DNA of 64,000 nucleotides, taken from Ga0077555 sp041397775 (GTDB lineage: Bacteria > Pseudomonadota > Alphaproteobacteria > Rhizobiales > Hyphomicrobiaceae). Below are positions 62,986-64,000 of this stretch, piece after piece. Within the stretch, counting starts at the first letter, position 1, and every line of letters starts with the position of its first letter. The notes beneath the pieces were generated by a model. The model was not told the origin of the DNA and did not search any database. It saw nothing but the letters and a program-made list of their open reading frames with translations. Position numbers and translations under genes: made by a program. Location: NCBI GenBank assembly GCA_041397775.1, contig JAWKWB010000013.1, forward strand, positions 1 to 64,000. Direction: 5' to 3'.

Positions 62986-63812
62986 AGCGCGCCTGTGTCA
63001 TCGGCTGGCCGATCGAGCATTCGCGCTCGCCGCTGATCCACGGACATTGGATCCGGACCTATGGCATCGACGGGAGCTACACGAAGGTGGCGGTCCGGCC
63101 GGAGGAAGCCCCGCGCTTCTTCCAGACGCTGGCGCAACAAGGGTTTGCCGGTTGCAACGTGACGTTGCCGCACAAGCGGGCCGCCTACGAGGCCGCCGCC
63201 GTGCGCGAGGCGTCCGCCGAGGCCGTCGGCGTCGCCAACACGATGTGGCTGGAGGACGGGCGGCTGCATTGCGCCAATTCCGATACGTACGGGTTCATGC
63301 GGCATCTGGAGGTTTCGGCACCGGCGTGGCAGGCCAAGGATGCGCCCGTCGTCGTCGTGGGGGCGGGTGGTGCGGCGCGCGCCATCGTGTTCGGCTTCCT
63401 CGAGGCGGGTGTCGGCGCGGTGCGCGTCGTCAATCGCACGCGGGCGCGGGCCGAGGAAATCGCCGCGCATTTCGGAGCCAAGGTGCATGCGCACGACTGG
63501 GGCGAGATGCGGACGGTGACGGGAGATGCGGGTGTCGTCGTCAACACGACGTCGCTGGGCATGGCAAAGCAGGGGGCGCTCGATCTCGACGTTTCGGTGC
63601 TGCCGGCCCACTGCGTCGTCGCGGACATCGTCTATGTGCCGCTCGAAACGGAGCTGCTGGCGCATGCGCGGGCACGTGGGCTCGTGGCGGTCGACGGGCT
63701 CGGCATGCTGCTGCACCAGGCCGTGCCGGGCTTCGAGAAATGGTTCGGCGTGCGGCCCGAGGTGACGCGGGAGCTGCGTGAGATCATCGTCGCGGACATC
63801 GAGGGCAAGTAA
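62982..63812 (+). CDS. aroE: Shikimate dehydrogenase
   Basis: A 276-residue NADPH enzyme reducing 3-dehydroshikimate to shikimate for aromatic amino acid synthesis. It begins ACVIGWPIEHSRSPLIHGHW. The catalytic Lys is in NVTLPHKRAAYEA and the Asp in HCANSDTYGF. The NADP-binding motif is VVVGAGGAARAIVFGFL. It overlaps maf by ATGA and coaE by one base (TAATG), so the three are coupled. Confidence 0.95.
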   Translation: MKRACVIGWPIEHSRSPLIHGHWIRTYGIDGSYTKVAVRPEEAPRFFQTLAQQGFAGCNVTLPHKRAAYEAAAVREASAEAVGVANTMWLEDGRLHCANSDTYGFMRHLEVSAPAWQAKDAPVVVVGAGGAARAIVFGFLEAGVGAVRVVNRTRARAEEIAAHFGAKVHAHDWGEMRTVTGDAGVVVNTTSLGMAKQGALDLDVSVLPAHCVVADIVYVPLETELLAHARARGLVAVDGLGMLLHQAVPGFEKWFGVRPEVTRELREIIVADIEGK

Positions 63813-64000
63813 TGCTGATCATCGGCCTCACGGGTTCCATCGGCATGGGCAAATCGACCGCCGCAAAGCGTTTCCAGGCGCTGGGCATCGGTGTGTGCGA
63901 TGCAGATGCCGAGGTGCACAAACTCTACAAGGGCAAGGCCGTGGCCCCCATCGAAGCTGCGTTTCCGGGCACGACGGGGCCGGAGGGTGTCGACCGCGGC
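63812..64000 (+). CDS. coaE: Dephospho-CoA kinase, 5' part
   Basis: The first 63 codons of the last enzyme of coenzyme A synthesis. The P-loop is GLTGSIGMGKSTAAKRF and the Asp pair in CDADAEVHKLY follows, as in the family. The rest lies beyond the window. The start shares its first base with the aroE stop. Confidence 0.9.
   Translation, partial: MLIIGLTGSIGMGKSTAAKRFQALGIGVCDADAEVHKLYKGKAVAPIEAAFPGTTGPEGVDRG

Noticed and set aside
1..64000. tRNA, rRNA, prophage or insertion sequence in the window
   Set aside because: No T-loop GGTTCGAATCC-type match, rRNA sequence, transposase or phage structural gene was found; XerC is the housekeeping recombinase.

Overview
The window is about 64 kb of GC-rich chromosome from an alphaproteobacterium, most likely of the order Hyphomicrobiales (Rhizobiales). 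The cell-cycle genes ccrM and gcrA, a CtrA-type box in front of ccrM, a split F0 cluster (atpI-B-E-F'-F), short-form hisG with hisZ, a phasin-like protein and the maf-aroE-coaE order all point there. I could not settle the genus. Nearly all genes are core chromosomal genes. I see no rRNA, tRNA, CRISPR array, transposase, phage gene or integrated element; the only recombinase is XerC.

Layout. 1-8.6 kb: hydrolase end, patatin phospholipase, a His/Tyr-rich secreted protein, cupin, YpfJ-type zinc peptidase, two small membrane proteins, xerC, a TraB/GumN protein, ccrM and a Pro/Ala-rich lipoprotein. 8.7-17.2 kb: mutY, a DUF721/DciA-like gene, two coupled DsbA-type genes, smc, and a membrane-anchored formylglycine-generating-enzyme-like protein that overlaps smc tail to tail. 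17.4-20.1 kb: F0 part of ATP synthase. 20.3-23.8 kb: hisS-hisZ-hisG with overlapping ends. 23.8-30.7 kb: phasin-like protein, TadG/VWA protein, SDR, pyrG, secG, SMP-30 protein and a small unknown. 30.9-35.6 kb: metY, a hydrolase, a gamma-glutamyltransferase-like protein, DinB and a small membrane protein. 35.6-45.2 kb: prfB with its programmed frameshift, a class A penicillin-binding protein, AmiC-type amidase, a long intergenic region and a very large RNase E. 45.4-49.2 kb: flavin monooxygenase, single-domain response regulator, ppk2 and gcrA. 49.7-56.4 kb: a CoA-dependent catabolic cluster. 56.4-64 kb: Usp, trpS, a selenoprotein, thiolase, TonB-like protein, maf, aroE and the start of coaE.

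Most notable observation: positions 58313-59530 form one GrdB-family reading frame interrupted by a single UGA (58772-58774), in the context Ser-Pro-Val-UGA-Pro-Phe-Cys. A perfect 7-bp hairpin with a GUG loop begins 11 nt after the UGA. This is best read as a selenoprotein with a UxxC redox motif, not as a broken gene or two genes. The same window holds prfB, whose own expression uses a UGA +1 frameshift site, so two recoded UGA codons lie about 22 kb apart.

Other points of regulation: a UUCG-capped terminator sits inside the atp operon just after atpE, which could raise c-subunit stoichiometry. The ccrM leader carries a CtrA-like box followed by a GANTC methylation site. Clear hairpin terminators follow gcrA and rne. 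Several unrelated perfect inverted repeats (2177-2229, 7596-7677, 27007-27047, 30780-30856, 59646-59829) sit in intergenic gaps, and one of them forms a nested structure just upstream of metY.
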